A stretch of DNA of 7,873 nucleotides from an uncultured Collinsella sp. GTDB taxonomy: Bacteria; Actinomycetota; Coriobacteriia; Coriobacteriales; Coriobacteriaceae. A program made the position numbers and the translations under genes. Positions 1 to 5,596 of the stretch are shown here, piece after piece (the first letter of the stretch is position 1; each line of letters opens with the position of its first letter). The stretch covers positions 1-7,873 of the forward strand of contig USQE01000042.1 of assembly GCA_900556675.1 (NCBI GenBank). The letters are read 5' to 3'. The notes under the pieces are model-generated. The model had not been told where the DNA came from and did not search any database. It was given only the letters and a program-made list of their open reading frames with translations.

Positions 1-19
1 CTGCCAAAATAAACCTGTC
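1..19. repeat. Dispersed intergenic repeat, copy 1 (cut by window edge)
   Basis: The first 19 bases are the exact reverse complement of 5405-5423, where the same sequence forms part of an inverted repeat upstream of the DAHP synthase gene. A 19-base exact match is not expected by chance in a window this size. Both copies are intergenic. The copy may continue to the left of the window, so its true extent is unknown. I do not know a named family for it. Confidence 0.6.
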
Positions 20-62
20 TACTCTTTGAGCCAGAGCCGACACTAATTCAAATGGCGAAATC

Positions 63-97
63 AAAGGGCGTTCTCTGCATGGAGGGCGCCCTTTTTT
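63..97 (+). terminator. Stem-loop terminator, possibly bidirectional
   Basis: AAAGGGCG at 63-70 pairs with CGCCCTTT at 87-94 around a 16-nt loop, and the run of T continues to 97. On the plus strand this fits a rho-independent terminator for a gene ending left of the window. On the minus strand the hairpin starts at the stop codon of the LuxR-type gene and is followed by a weaker T-containing stretch, so it may end that transcript too. Confidence 0.6.
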
Positions 98-901
98 ATC
101 GCGGGATGTTTTGCGTGGCAGTCATGAGGCCCAGGCGGTTGCTGACGCCGAGCTTGCGATAGATGGCGTTGACATGCTTCTTGACGGTTGACTCGCTTAT
201 GAATAGCTCGTTTGCCATCTGTTTGTTCGTTTTGCCGTCGAGCATGAGCCGCATGACTTCGGCTTCGCGCGGTTGGATATTGTGTTCTGTAATGAAAGCA
301 TTTAGCTGGTTTGTGTCTTCTGTCTGGGTGAGTTTAATGCCCCGAGGATAGAGGTTGGCGAGCGCGAGGCTCGCGTGCCGAGCGACTTCGAGCAGGATTG
401 CGAGCTCGGTGTCGGTGAAGTCTCCGGCCGTGCGTTCACGAAACAGGGTGATGCTTCCTAGCGGGCTGTCGTTGTGCGCGAGCGTGGCCGTACAGCCAAA
501 GTAGACGCCCTGCGGTTCCATCCATTTGCGATAGATGGGCGTGGCATCGCGTCGCTCGACGTCGACGAGGTCGAGGTCGCGGTAGACGCCGACCTTATGT
601 AAGTCAAAGCTCCATGTTGTATAGTCCATCGCGGCGTAGCGGTTGTAGTAGTCGCTCAGTGCGCGGTCGTCCATTCCGCTGCTTGCGGGGTGGACGTAGC
701 GTGGGGCATCACTGCCCGCTGCCTCGATCAGGTCGAACATGGCGATCCGATGGGGCACGAGCCCTGTCGTTCCCTCGAGGGTCTCCTTTTGCAGCTTATC
801 GACACCCCGTGTGATGCGTGGATTGCAAGCGCGAGCTCGTTGAGAGCAGTCCAGGTCGTACTGTCCAACTCAATAGTCTGCTGATTATTGCATGGGGGCA
901 T
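96..901 (-). CDS. LuxR-family transcriptional regulator with an apparent frameshift near its start
   Basis: The intact frame (96-758, 220 codons from a GTG) ends in a LuxR/GerE helix-turn-helix: [20 protein letters not shown], then [19 protein letters not shown] (about residues 163-208). About 130 residues before it resemble a small GAF/PAS-like sensor fold, with no membrane segment seen. The GTG at 758 has no good ribosome site, and the frame stays open upstream, reading [18 protein letters not shown] second frame from ATG 901-899, with AAAGGA about 7 nt upstream, reads 30 residues ending [10 protein letters not shown] and then leaves register. Removing two bases at the CACA tract (plus-strand GTGT, 809-812) joins them as IHAS-RGVDKL and gives a 267-residue protein. 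The native gene is therefore probably 96-901, with a 2-bp insertion or 1-bp deletion. It is divergent from aguA and may regulate it. As read, only an N-terminally shortened protein could be made. The ligand is unknown. Confidence 0.85.
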
Positions 902-963
902 AGGGCATCCTTTCCATTGTGGAACCCAGTATGTCATGTTCTCGGCCTGAATAGAACTTTAGG

Positions 964-992
964 TCAGCGAATGGTATACCGTCGGTCGCTGA
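964..992. promoter_or_regulatory. Inverted repeat in divergent LuxR/aguA region, candidate operator
   Basis: TCAGCGA at 964-970 and TCGCTGA at 986-992 are perfect 7-bp inverted arms, 15 bases apart. Between them lies the palindrome GGTATACC (973-980), whose TATACC could act as a -10-like box on either strand. The position between two divergent genes suits an operator for the LuxR-type protein. The assignment is inference from symmetry and location only, and no convincing -35 box was found. Confidence 0.35.
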
Positions 993-1018
993 AAGGGGCT
1001 CGAGGGACCATTGAGAAC

Positions 1019-1066
1019 ATCTCGGTGCGGCCGCATCATGGTCTCGTCAAGCAAAAGCACCGAGAT
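1019..1066 (+). promoter_or_regulatory. 5' leader hairpin just before the aguA ribosome site
   Basis: ATCTCGGTGC at 1019-1028 and GCACCGAGAT at 1057-1066 are perfect 10-bp inverted arms around a 28-nt loop that contains the palindrome GCGGCCGC at its left edge. The right arm ends two bases before the ribosome site TAGGAG (1068-1073). It could fold in the aguA leader RNA and influence initiation, or act as a DNA operator. No known riboswitch class was recognised. Confidence 0.4.
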
Positions 1067-1067
1067 T

Positions 1068-1073
1068 TAGGAG
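1068..1073 (+). promoter_or_regulatory. Ribosome binding site of aguA
   Basis: TAGGAG lies six bases before ATG 1080 and fixes that start. It directly abuts the right arm of the 1019-1066 inverted repeat, so leader folding could affect its access. Confidence 0.75.
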
Positions 1074-1079
1074 CTTGAA

Positions 1080-2201
1080 ATGAAGACCATTTACGAGAGC
1101 GAGTCTACGCCAAAGAAGGACGGATTCTACATGCCCGGCGAGTACGAAGAGCAGGAGCGCACCTGGATTTTGTGGCCGCATCGCTCGGATGTGTGGCGCT
1201 GTGGTGCCAAGCCGGCGCAAAAGGTCTTTACCGAGATTATTAAGACCGTTGCACGTTTTCAGCCCATCACTGTGGGCGTCAACACTGAAGACTTCCCCGC
1301 GGTGTGTGAGATCTTCGACGGCGTTGAGAACGTGCGCGTTATCCACATGGAGTACAACGACAGCTGGATTCGCGACCCCGGCCCGGCGTTTCTTGTCAAC
1401 GACAAGGGGGACGTGGCACTCTCGCACTTCCACTTTAATGCTTACGGCGGTTTCATTGACGGCCTGTATTTCCCGTGGGACAAGGACGCTTCCATTGGCC
1501 TGCAGGTGGCACAGCTCGAGCAGGTTAACCGCTATCGTCCCGAGGATTATATCCTCGAGGGTGGCTCGTTTAACTGCGACGGCCAGGGCACCGTGGTGAC
1601 CACCGAGATGTGCCTGCTCAATGAGGACCGCAACCCCCAGTACACCAAGGAGCAGATCGAGGAGAAGCTTGCCGAGTACCTGGGCATCGAGAAGGTCATT
1701 TGGATCAAGGATGGCATCGACCCGTTTGAGACCAACGGGCACGTGGACGACGTCGCATGCTTTAGTGCGCCCGGCGAGGTCTGCTGCATGTGGACCGATG
1801 ATCCCAACCATAAGTTCTACAAGGAGTGCCAAGAGGCGTATAAGACGCTTTCCGAGACGACGGATGCCCGTGGCCGCAAGCTCAAGATCCACAAGGTGAT
1901 TATGCCTGCGACCTCGGTATATATGACCGAGGAGGAGGCCAGCACGATTGACCCCGTCGAGGGCGTGCTGCCGCGTACCCCCGAGGATGCTTTCGAGCCG
2001 AGCTACCTCAACTTCCTGCCCATCAACGGCGCAGTGCTTGTACCGCAGTTCGGCGATCCCAATGACGCCCAGGCGCTCAAGGATATCCAGGCTGCTTATC
2101 CGGACCGTGAAGTCATCGGTATCATGACTCGCGAGGTTATCTACGGCGGCGGCAACATCCACTGCATCACCCAGCAGCAGCCCAAGGCGCGCTGTAAATA
2201 G
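1080..2201 (+). CDS. aguA: Agmatine deiminase
   Basis: Cytoplasmic agmatine deiminase, converting agmatine to N-carbamoylputrescine and ammonia. The 373-residue product is close to the family length; the Enterococcus faecalis enzyme has about 365. Guanidine-modifying fold landmarks are all visible: MPGEYEEQERTWILWP (residues 18-33), NDSWIRDPGP (93-102), EGGSFNCDGQG (160-170), ETNGHVDD (217-224) and the C-terminal GGGNIHCITQQ (356-366). The expected catalytic residues are present: Asp99, Glu160, His221, Asp223 and nucleophile Cys362. The start is ATG 1080, with TAGGAG at 1068-1073 six bases upstream. The gene stands alone: no carbamoyltransferase, carbamate kinase or agmatine/putrescine antiporter gene lies beside it. 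It may therefore serve putrescine synthesis with aguB elsewhere, rather than a compact energy-yielding deiminase operon. A LuxR-type gene is divergent upstream and a terminator follows 39 nt after the stop. Confidence 0.96.
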   Translation: MKTIYESESTPKKDGFYMPGEYEEQERTWILWPHRSDVWRCGAKPAQKVFTEIIKTVARFQPITVGVNTEDFPAVCEIFDGVENVRVIHMEYNDSWIRDPGPAFLVNDKGDVALSHFHFNAYGGFIDGLYFPWDKDASIGLQVAQLEQVNRYRPEDYILEGGSFNCDGQGTVVTTEMCLLNEDRNPQYTKEQIEEKLAEYLGIEKVIWIKDGIDPFETNGHVDDVACFSAPGEVCCMWTDDPNHKFYKECQEAYKTLSETTDARGRKLKIHKVIMPATSVYMTEEEASTIDPVEGVLPRTPEDAFEPSYLNFLPINGAVLVPQFGDPNDAQALKDIQAAYPDREVIGIMTREVIYGGGNIHCITQQQPKARCK

Positions 2202-2239
2202 CAGTTCCATGGTGAACAGTGCTTGATTGTCCGCACGCG

Positions 2240-2274
2240 AAAGTCCGCCGACTTCAATGGTCGGCGGACTTTTT
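2240..2274 (+). terminator. Rho-independent terminator of aguA
   Basis: AAAGTCCGCCGAC (2240-2252) and GTCGGCGGACTTT (2260-2272) form a perfect 13-bp GC-rich stem with a 7-nt loop, followed by T to 2274. It begins 39 nt after the aguA stop codon and nothing else on the plus strand lies between them. Confidence 0.9.
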
Positions 2275-2361
2275 GTGTGGTGGTTTCAGCTGAACGGCGG
2301 GCCGTGCGGCTTGGGTGTGCGGGCACACAATCTGGGGAAACCAAACAGATTGGGGCCTTAT

Positions 2362-2532
2362 ATGATCGACTCGAAGGGAAACGTGCGACCCGAGGGCATG
2401 TTTAACAGGGCGTACCTGGCCCCCGAAGCCCAGCGCGCATACGATACGCTGCTCGAGTGCGTGCTCAACGGGCAGAAGGGTTGCGAGGCTTCGGCGCATG
2501 CGGGCATGGATACCATCAAGGCGCTCGTATAG
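2362..2532 (+). pseudogene. Possible N-terminal remnant of a transglutaminase-type protein
   Basis: From ATG 2362 a 56-residue reading frame contains LAPEAQRAYDTLLECVLNGQ (about residues 24-43), then a short helix and IKALV before a TAG at 2530. The pattern of an acidic helix, a YD pair and a G-rich turn resembles the region before transglutaminase-like domains in some Gram-positive surface proteins. This likeness is by eye and weak. There is no strong ribosome site. The reading frame stops exactly where a kinase-like remnant begins in another frame, so I read it as the stump of a gene whose remainder was deleted. It may alternatively be a short hypothetical protein. Confidence 0.35.
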
Positions 2533-3103
2533 CTTTACGCTTTCGGATGTGACACATAGGACTGCGTGCGCCGCTCCCGGCTATATTGCCCCCGAGGTGC
2601 TTCAACTCATGGAGATAGCCGGCATCAGCGATTTCGAGAGCTTGGCAGCGTCCACGAATGCCCCCGTGTTTACGCCACAGACGGATGACTTTGGACTCGC
2701 GGTCCATATCTTTAAGATGCTTAACCGCGGAATACACCCATACGCTTCTGGTGAGCTGGACTTGGACATATTTGACCTGGACGACGATGACATTCCGCCT
2801 GCACCATTGATAAACAGCTGCGTGTGTAATGGGCACAGCCCGTTTGTGGGGACGTTGGTCGGATACGTTGTCCCAAAGTACGCTCTTGAGCTCGATGATT
2901 TTAGCGGCACTATGGGCGAGGCACTCCGTCGATCGCTGTATGGCAGGGCGGAGGAGCGTCTTGACGCACGCACATGGGCGCGCCTGCTCGACCGCTATCT
3001 ATCCGAGACAGTTGTGTGCAAGCGTGGCCATCTCCACCACTCGTTACAGCACGAATGCCCTTGCTGCCGAGGAGAGCGCGCCTTGTTGACTCGTCTTGGT
3101 TGA
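2498..3103 (+). pseudogene. C-terminal remnant of a Ser/Thr-kinase-like protein with zinc ribbon
   Basis: The frame from ATG 2498 codes 201 residues, with kinase-like sequence starting near residue 11. Visible parts are the P+1/APE segment AAPGYIAPEVL (25-35), the C-lobe helix TDDFGLAVHIFKML (62-75) followed by RGIHPYASG, a final-helix motif RLDARTWARLLDRYL (154-168) in place of the usual RPTA-EW pattern, and a zinc-ribbon-like end CKRGHLHH...CPCC (174-190). This order matches bacterial kinases carrying a C-terminal zinc ribbon. The glycine loop, ATP-binding lysine, HRD catalytic loop and DFG are all absent, so it cannot be an active kinase. The first ~10 residues look like out-of-frame carry-over from the neighbouring remnant, and the true junction is near 2526-2532. 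No ribosome site was seen. It is most likely a deletion relic, less likely an expressed pseudokinase fragment. Confidence 0.7.
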
Positions 3104-3132
3104 TGGTTTGGGCCGTCTTGTAGAAAGCCCGT

Positions 3133-3167
3133 GAGGCGACATGCAAGTTAATCCTGCGTGTCGCCTC
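3133..3167. repeat. Inverted repeat at the end of the acetyltransferase gene
   Basis: GAGGCGACATGCA (3133-3145) and TGCGTGTCGCCTC (3155-3167) pair with one A/C (or G/U) mismatch around a 9-nt loop. The right arm lies inside the last codons of the acetyltransferase gene and the loop holds its stop codon. In the minus direction only a short T stretch (TTTC) follows, seven bases after the stem, so termination is possible but not convincing. Confidence 0.5.
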
Positions 3168-3798
3168 CGTACATATAGACGATAAATCCGTCGCCGGTGT
3201 CCTGGCTGTGATCCTCCAAGATGCGCTTCATGTTGAGGTGCTCGTAGAACTGCCAGTCGGAGTTGCAGTCGCTCATCAGGAAGAATTTGGTGCACCCGGC
3301 TTTGGCGAGTTCGGCGCGCGCAAGGTCGATGAGCGCACGGCCGAGCCCCTTGCCCTGCCATTCGGGCACGATGATGATCAGGTTGAGCTGGCCTTGGGCA
3401 TATTCGTTGCCCGTGGCGGCAAAGCGGTCGGCTGTTGCCTTCTCGCGGCTATCGCCAAAGAGCGAGCCTTCGAGCTTGGCATCGGCGGTCTTTGCCATCT
3501 CGGTTGCCTGGACGAACATCTCGTTGTAGCAGGGCTCCCACGTGGGATTGGTGCGTGGTTTGCCGTCTTCGAAGATACCGATGCAGCAAGCGGCGATGAT
3601 GCGGCCTTCAGCTTCGGCAACGAGCGCGATGGGGGAGCGCTGCAGCTGCATGGCGATGTTAAAGCGCGCACAGAAATCGGCGGCTTCGACGTCGCCTCGG
3701 TTGCGCAGCGTGTTGCACCACAGCTGGTTGTAGATGGCGGCGATGCCGGCCAGGTCATCGAGCGTGGCGGCACGCAGAGTTACGTTGTCAAGGCTCAT
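3148..3798 (-). CDS. GNAT-family N-acetyltransferase
   Basis: The 216-residue product has the GNAT fold order. An N-terminal strand and helix read VTLRAATLDDLAGIAAIYNQ (residues 6-25). The acetyl-CoA-binding motif A is LNLIIIVPEWQGKGLGRAL (138-156), with the pyrophosphate loop QGKGLG at 148-153, and a C-terminal FYEHLNM (184-190) follows, as in many members. It should transfer an acetyl group from acetyl-CoA in the cytoplasm; the substrate cannot be told from sequence. A stretch of about 60 residues between strand 4 and motif A (77-137) is longer than in minimal family members. The start is ATG 3798 because GGAAGGAG (3804-3811) sits five bases upstream; the TTG at 3813 would lie before that site. 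It stands alone, between a gene relic and a repeat-rich intergenic stretch. Confidence 0.88.
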   Translation of the reverse strand: MSLDNVTLRAATLDDLAGIAAIYNQLWCNTLRNRGDVEAADFCARFNIAMQLQRSPIALVAEAEGRIIAACCIGIFEDGKPRTNPTWEPCYNEMFVQATEMAKTADAKLEGSLFGDSREKATADRFAATGNEYAQGQLNLIIIVPEWQGKGLGRALIDLARAELAKAGCTKFFLMSDCNSDWQFYEHLNMKRILEDHSQDTGDGFIVYMYGGDTQD

Positions 3799-3946
3799 GG
3801 GGGCTCCTTCCAAGTTGGGTCAGGCCACCCCTGAGTGTGACATGGACGCAGGACGGCCGCATCGACCATTCGGCAGGCGAGCCTCGAATCCTCGGGGACG
3901 GAGGGTCCTAAGAAGGAATGAGGGCGGATTTTCGGACACTTGCTCG

Positions 3947-4014
3947 ATGAGAGTGGATAATCTCCCACTTTTAGCGCTGGTATAGGCCAAAAACGGGAGA
4001 TTATCCACTCTCAT
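3947..4014. repeat. 20-bp perfect inverted repeat element
   Basis: ATGAGAGTGGATAATCTCCC (3947-3966) and its exact reverse complement (3995-4014) flank a 28-nt spacer. Inside, TTTT (3969-3972) and AAAA (3989-3992) can extend the stem after a 2x2 mismatch. Both arms are A/T-richer than the surrounding DNA. Each arm begins with an in-frame ATG, so short identical peptides starting MRVDNLP can be read on both strands; I regard that as a by-product of symmetry. No transposase gene accompanies it. It resembles a short palindromic dispersed element or miniature transposon remnant. Confidence 0.8.
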
Positions 4015-4017
4015 TCT

Positions 4018-4079
4018 GGGTAGTCGTTGGGGACGTTCTTAAACGACCAGTCATTAAAGAACGTCCCCAATGACTACCC
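4018..4079. repeat. 23-bp near-perfect inverted repeat
   Basis: The left arm (4018-4040, centred on TTGGGGACGTTCTT) pairs with the right arm (4057-4079, AAGAACGTCCCCAA) over 23 bases with a single G/T mismatch. The inner 16 nt also pair in part. It begins four bases after the preceding 20-bp inverted repeat. No T-run follows, so it is not a typical terminator. Its AACGTCCC core recurs in the next two direct repeats. Confidence 0.8.
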
Positions 4080-4080
4080 C

Positions 4081-4129
4081 AAGGAACATCCCAAACTGCC
4101 GGCAGAAAAGGAACGTCCCTAACTGCCGC
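4081..4129. repeat. Two direct repeats with 27-bp period
   Basis: AAGGAACATCCCAAACTGCC (4081-4100, continuing GG) and AAGGAACGTCCCTAACTGCC (4108-4127, continuing GC) agree at 19 of 22 positions. Both share the GAACGTCCC-type core with the arm of the adjacent inverted repeat. Two units are too few, and the spacer (5 bases) too short, for a CRISPR array. They look like tandem copies of the same dispersed repeat core. Confidence 0.7.
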
Positions 4130-4171
4130 ATCCGGAGTAAGACAACGCCGCAGGTAGAGGACGGACAGCGA

Positions 4172-4270
4172 GCGGGCCGCATTTGAGACAAGGTGACGTG
4201 AAACGAAAGGGCGCTGACCTTCTGGTCGCGCCCTTGAAGTTGAACGTCAGATTGTCCAAATGCGGCCCGC
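4172..4270. repeat. 99-nt compound hairpin after the DAHP synthase gene
   Basis: Four stem segments nest symmetrically. GCGGGCCGCATTTG (4172-4185) pairs with 4257-4270, GACAA (4187-4191) with TTGTC (4252-4256), TGACGT (4194-4199) with ACGTCA (4244-4249), and AAGGGCGC (4207-4214) with GCGCCCTT (4228-4235). The last continues past a one-base bulge into GACC/GGTC with a TTCT loop. On the minus strand it starts four bases after the DAHP synthase stop. No T-run follows, so it is more like a REP/MITE-type palindrome or a structured RNA than a standard terminator. Confidence 0.75.
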
Positions 4271-4274
4271 GTAA

Positions 4275-5290
4275 CTAAACCCGCTCCGCGATCTCGTGGA
4301 TGAGGTAGTCGGTCTTTTCCCAGCCCAGGCACGGGTCGGTGATCGACTTGCCAAAGACACCGCCGTCGACCGGCTGGTTGCCGTCCTCCAGGTAGGACTC
4401 GATCATAAAGCCCTTGACCAGCTTGGAGATGGACTCGTTGCGGCGGCAGCTGTCGAGCACCTCCTTGCAAATGCGATACTGCTCCAGCGGACGCTTGCCC
4501 GAGTTGTCGTGGTTGCAGTCGATGACCGCTGCCGGATTGGCATAGCCGGCGTGCTCGGTGTAGCGCTCGGCCAGGCGCTCGAGGTGCTCGTAGTGGTAGT
4601 TGGGGTAGGTGCGGCCATCGAGGCCGATGTAACCACGCATAACGGCGTGCGCGAGCGGATTGCCGTCGCACTCGACCTCCCAGTTGCGGAAGATGAAGCT
4701 CTGGTGCGCCTGCGCGGCGTAAATGGAGTTGAGCATAACGGTGGTAGAGCCGGCAGTGGGATTCTTCATGCCGACGGGTACCGAAATGCCGCTCGACACC
4801 AGGCGATGCTCCTGGTTCTCGACCGAGCGTGCGCCCACGGCCACATAGCTCAGCAGGTCAACGAGGTATTGGTAGTTGGACGGGTAGAGCATCTCGTCGG
4901 CGGTAAAGAAGCCCGTTTCCTCAATAACGCGCAAGTGCATATGGCGGATGGCCTTGACGCCCTCGAGCAGGGGTTGGGGTTGTGCAGAAGACCCTTGTAA
5001 CCGGTGCCCTTGGTGCGCGGCTTGTTGGTGTAGACGCGCGGAATGATGATGAGCTTGTCCTTGACCTCCTCGGCGGTCTTGGCCAGTCGGTTCATGTACT
5101 CAAGCACCGAATCTTCGCGGTCGGCAGAGCACGGGCCGATGATGAGCACCTTGCGTGCGTCCTCGCCGGTAAAGACTTTGGCGACCTCGGCGTCAAATGC
5201 CTGCTTTTTGGCGGTAAGCTCGGCAGAAAGCGGCATTTCCTCGCGGATCTCCATGGGGATCGGCAGCCTGCGTTTGAATTCCATGGCCAT
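4275..5290 (-). pseudogene. aroF: Class I DAHP synthase (3-deoxy-7-phosphoheptulonate synthase), frameshifted
   Basis: This enzyme condenses phosphoenolpyruvate and erythrose 4-phosphate, the first step of the shikimate pathway. The upstream frame (from ATG 5290) carries IGPCSADRED (residues 51-60) and NKPRTKGTGYKGLLHNPNP (89-107), then leaves register. The downstream frame continues LLEGVKAIRHMHLRVIEETG, with DCNHDNSGK (about His261), MIESYL (Glu298) and SITDPCLGWE (Asp319), the metal and substrate residues of AroF/G/H enzymes. Restoring one base in the four-C run (plus strand 4970-4973) joins them into 338 residues, the normal size. All catalytic motifs are intact on both sides, so the lesion is recent, a sequencing error, or bypassed by slippage. 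The start ATG 5290 has GGAGG five bases upstream. The gene has its own promoter (5345-5373) and is the only pathway gene here. The choice among the aroF/G/H names is by convention. Confidence 0.93.
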
Positions 5291-5344
5291 AGGGGCCTCC
5301 TCAATCTATAGAAAGAGCAATAAGCGTATTGTCGAGTGCTCGGC

Positions 5345-5373
5345 ATTATCCGCTGTCGCACGCTAAAGTGCAA
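5345..5373 (-). promoter_or_regulatory. Sigma-70-type promoter of the DAHP synthase gene
   Basis: On the minus strand, TTGCAC (5368-5373) as -35 and GATAAT (5345-5350) as -10 are separated by exactly 17 bases. This predicts a transcript start near 5338 and a leader of about 48 nt before ATG 5290, too short for a usual attenuator or T-box. The boxes lie just downstream of the 5389-5427 inverted repeat. Confidence 0.7.
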
Positions 5374-5388
5374 GCCCTTGTCACCCCG

Positions 5389-5427
5389 AAACCTACCAAA
5401 AAGGGACAGGTTTATTTTGGCAGGTTT
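5389..5427. repeat. Inverted repeat containing dispersed repeat copy 2
   Basis: AAACCTACCAAAA (5389-5401) pairs with TTTTGGCAGGTTT (5415-5427) with one mismatch around a 13-nt loop. Bases 5405-5423 match positions 1-19 exactly in reverse complement. It sits 16 bp upstream of the -35 box of the DAHP synthase promoter, so it could also affect that promoter, although its second copy in a different setting argues for a dispersed element. Confidence 0.6.
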
Positions 5428-5530
5428 TATCTGGGTAAACGTCAGCTGGCCCTGGAATGGAATGATGCCATGTGGCCTGGAAGGGGCTGCCAATCAGGTC
5501 CCAGGGGAGACGGTTTGAGGGTCGCAGAGC

Positions 5531-5564
5531 AAAAACGGGGGCGCAGGTTGTCCTGCGCCCCCGT
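5531..5564 (-). terminator. Rho-independent terminator of the ABC exporter operon
   Basis: ACGGGGGCGCAGG (5535-5547) and CCTGCGCCCCCGT (5552-5564) form a perfect 13-bp GC-rich stem with a four-base loop. On the minus strand the stem runs directly into TTTTT (complement of 5531-5535). It lies 32 nt after the stop of the 618-residue exporter subunit. Confidence 0.93.
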
Positions 5565-5596
5565 TCTCGGGCGTTATTCGCTCCTTGCGGCCGAAT

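Larger units (their letters stand above)
3799..4274. other. 476-bp gene-free, structure-rich intergenic region
   Basis: No reading frame here has convincing coding features. About two thirds of the interval is inverted or direct repeat: 3947-4014, 4018-4079, 4081-4129 and 4172-4270, described separately. The left part, 3812-3946, holds no strong stem and no recognisable RNA gene; it must contain the promoter of the acetyltransferase gene, which I could not place. The stretch 4130-4171 shows nothing. The stacked independent repeats suggest a landing zone for small non-coding repeats between two minus-strand genes. Confidence 0.7.

Noticed and set aside
1047..2210. A long open frame (387 codons) on the minus strand opposite aguA
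   Set aside because: It is the mirror of a strongly identified enzyme gene, its translation shows no family motif, and it has no ribosome site. Long antisense frames are common in GC-rich DNA.
3881..3895. A T-loop-like sequence (CTCGAATCC) suggesting a tRNA
   Set aside because: No matching acceptor stem, D arm or anticodon arm can be drawn around it on either strand.
3820..4014. A 64-codon minus-strand frame starting MRVDNLPFLAY
   Set aside because: Most of its 5' third is the inverted repeat, so the start is dictated by palindrome symmetry. There is no ribosome site and no recognisable domain. A protein is possible but not supported.
4081..4129. A CRISPR-like repeat with short period
   Set aside because: There are only two units, the spacer is five bases, and no cas gene is in view.
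4172..4270. The hairpin as a standard rho-independent terminator for the DAHP synthase gene
   Set aside because: No T-run follows the stem on either strand, and the stem is far longer and more interrupted than terminators usually are.
4968..4976. Programmed -1 frameshifting in the DAHP synthase gene
   Set aside because: CCC-AAC-CCC-TGC is not a canonical X-XXY-YYZ slippery heptamer, and no stimulatory stem or internal Shine-Dalgarno-like signal was evident at the right spacing. A plain indel is the simpler reading, though slippage on CCCC is not excluded.
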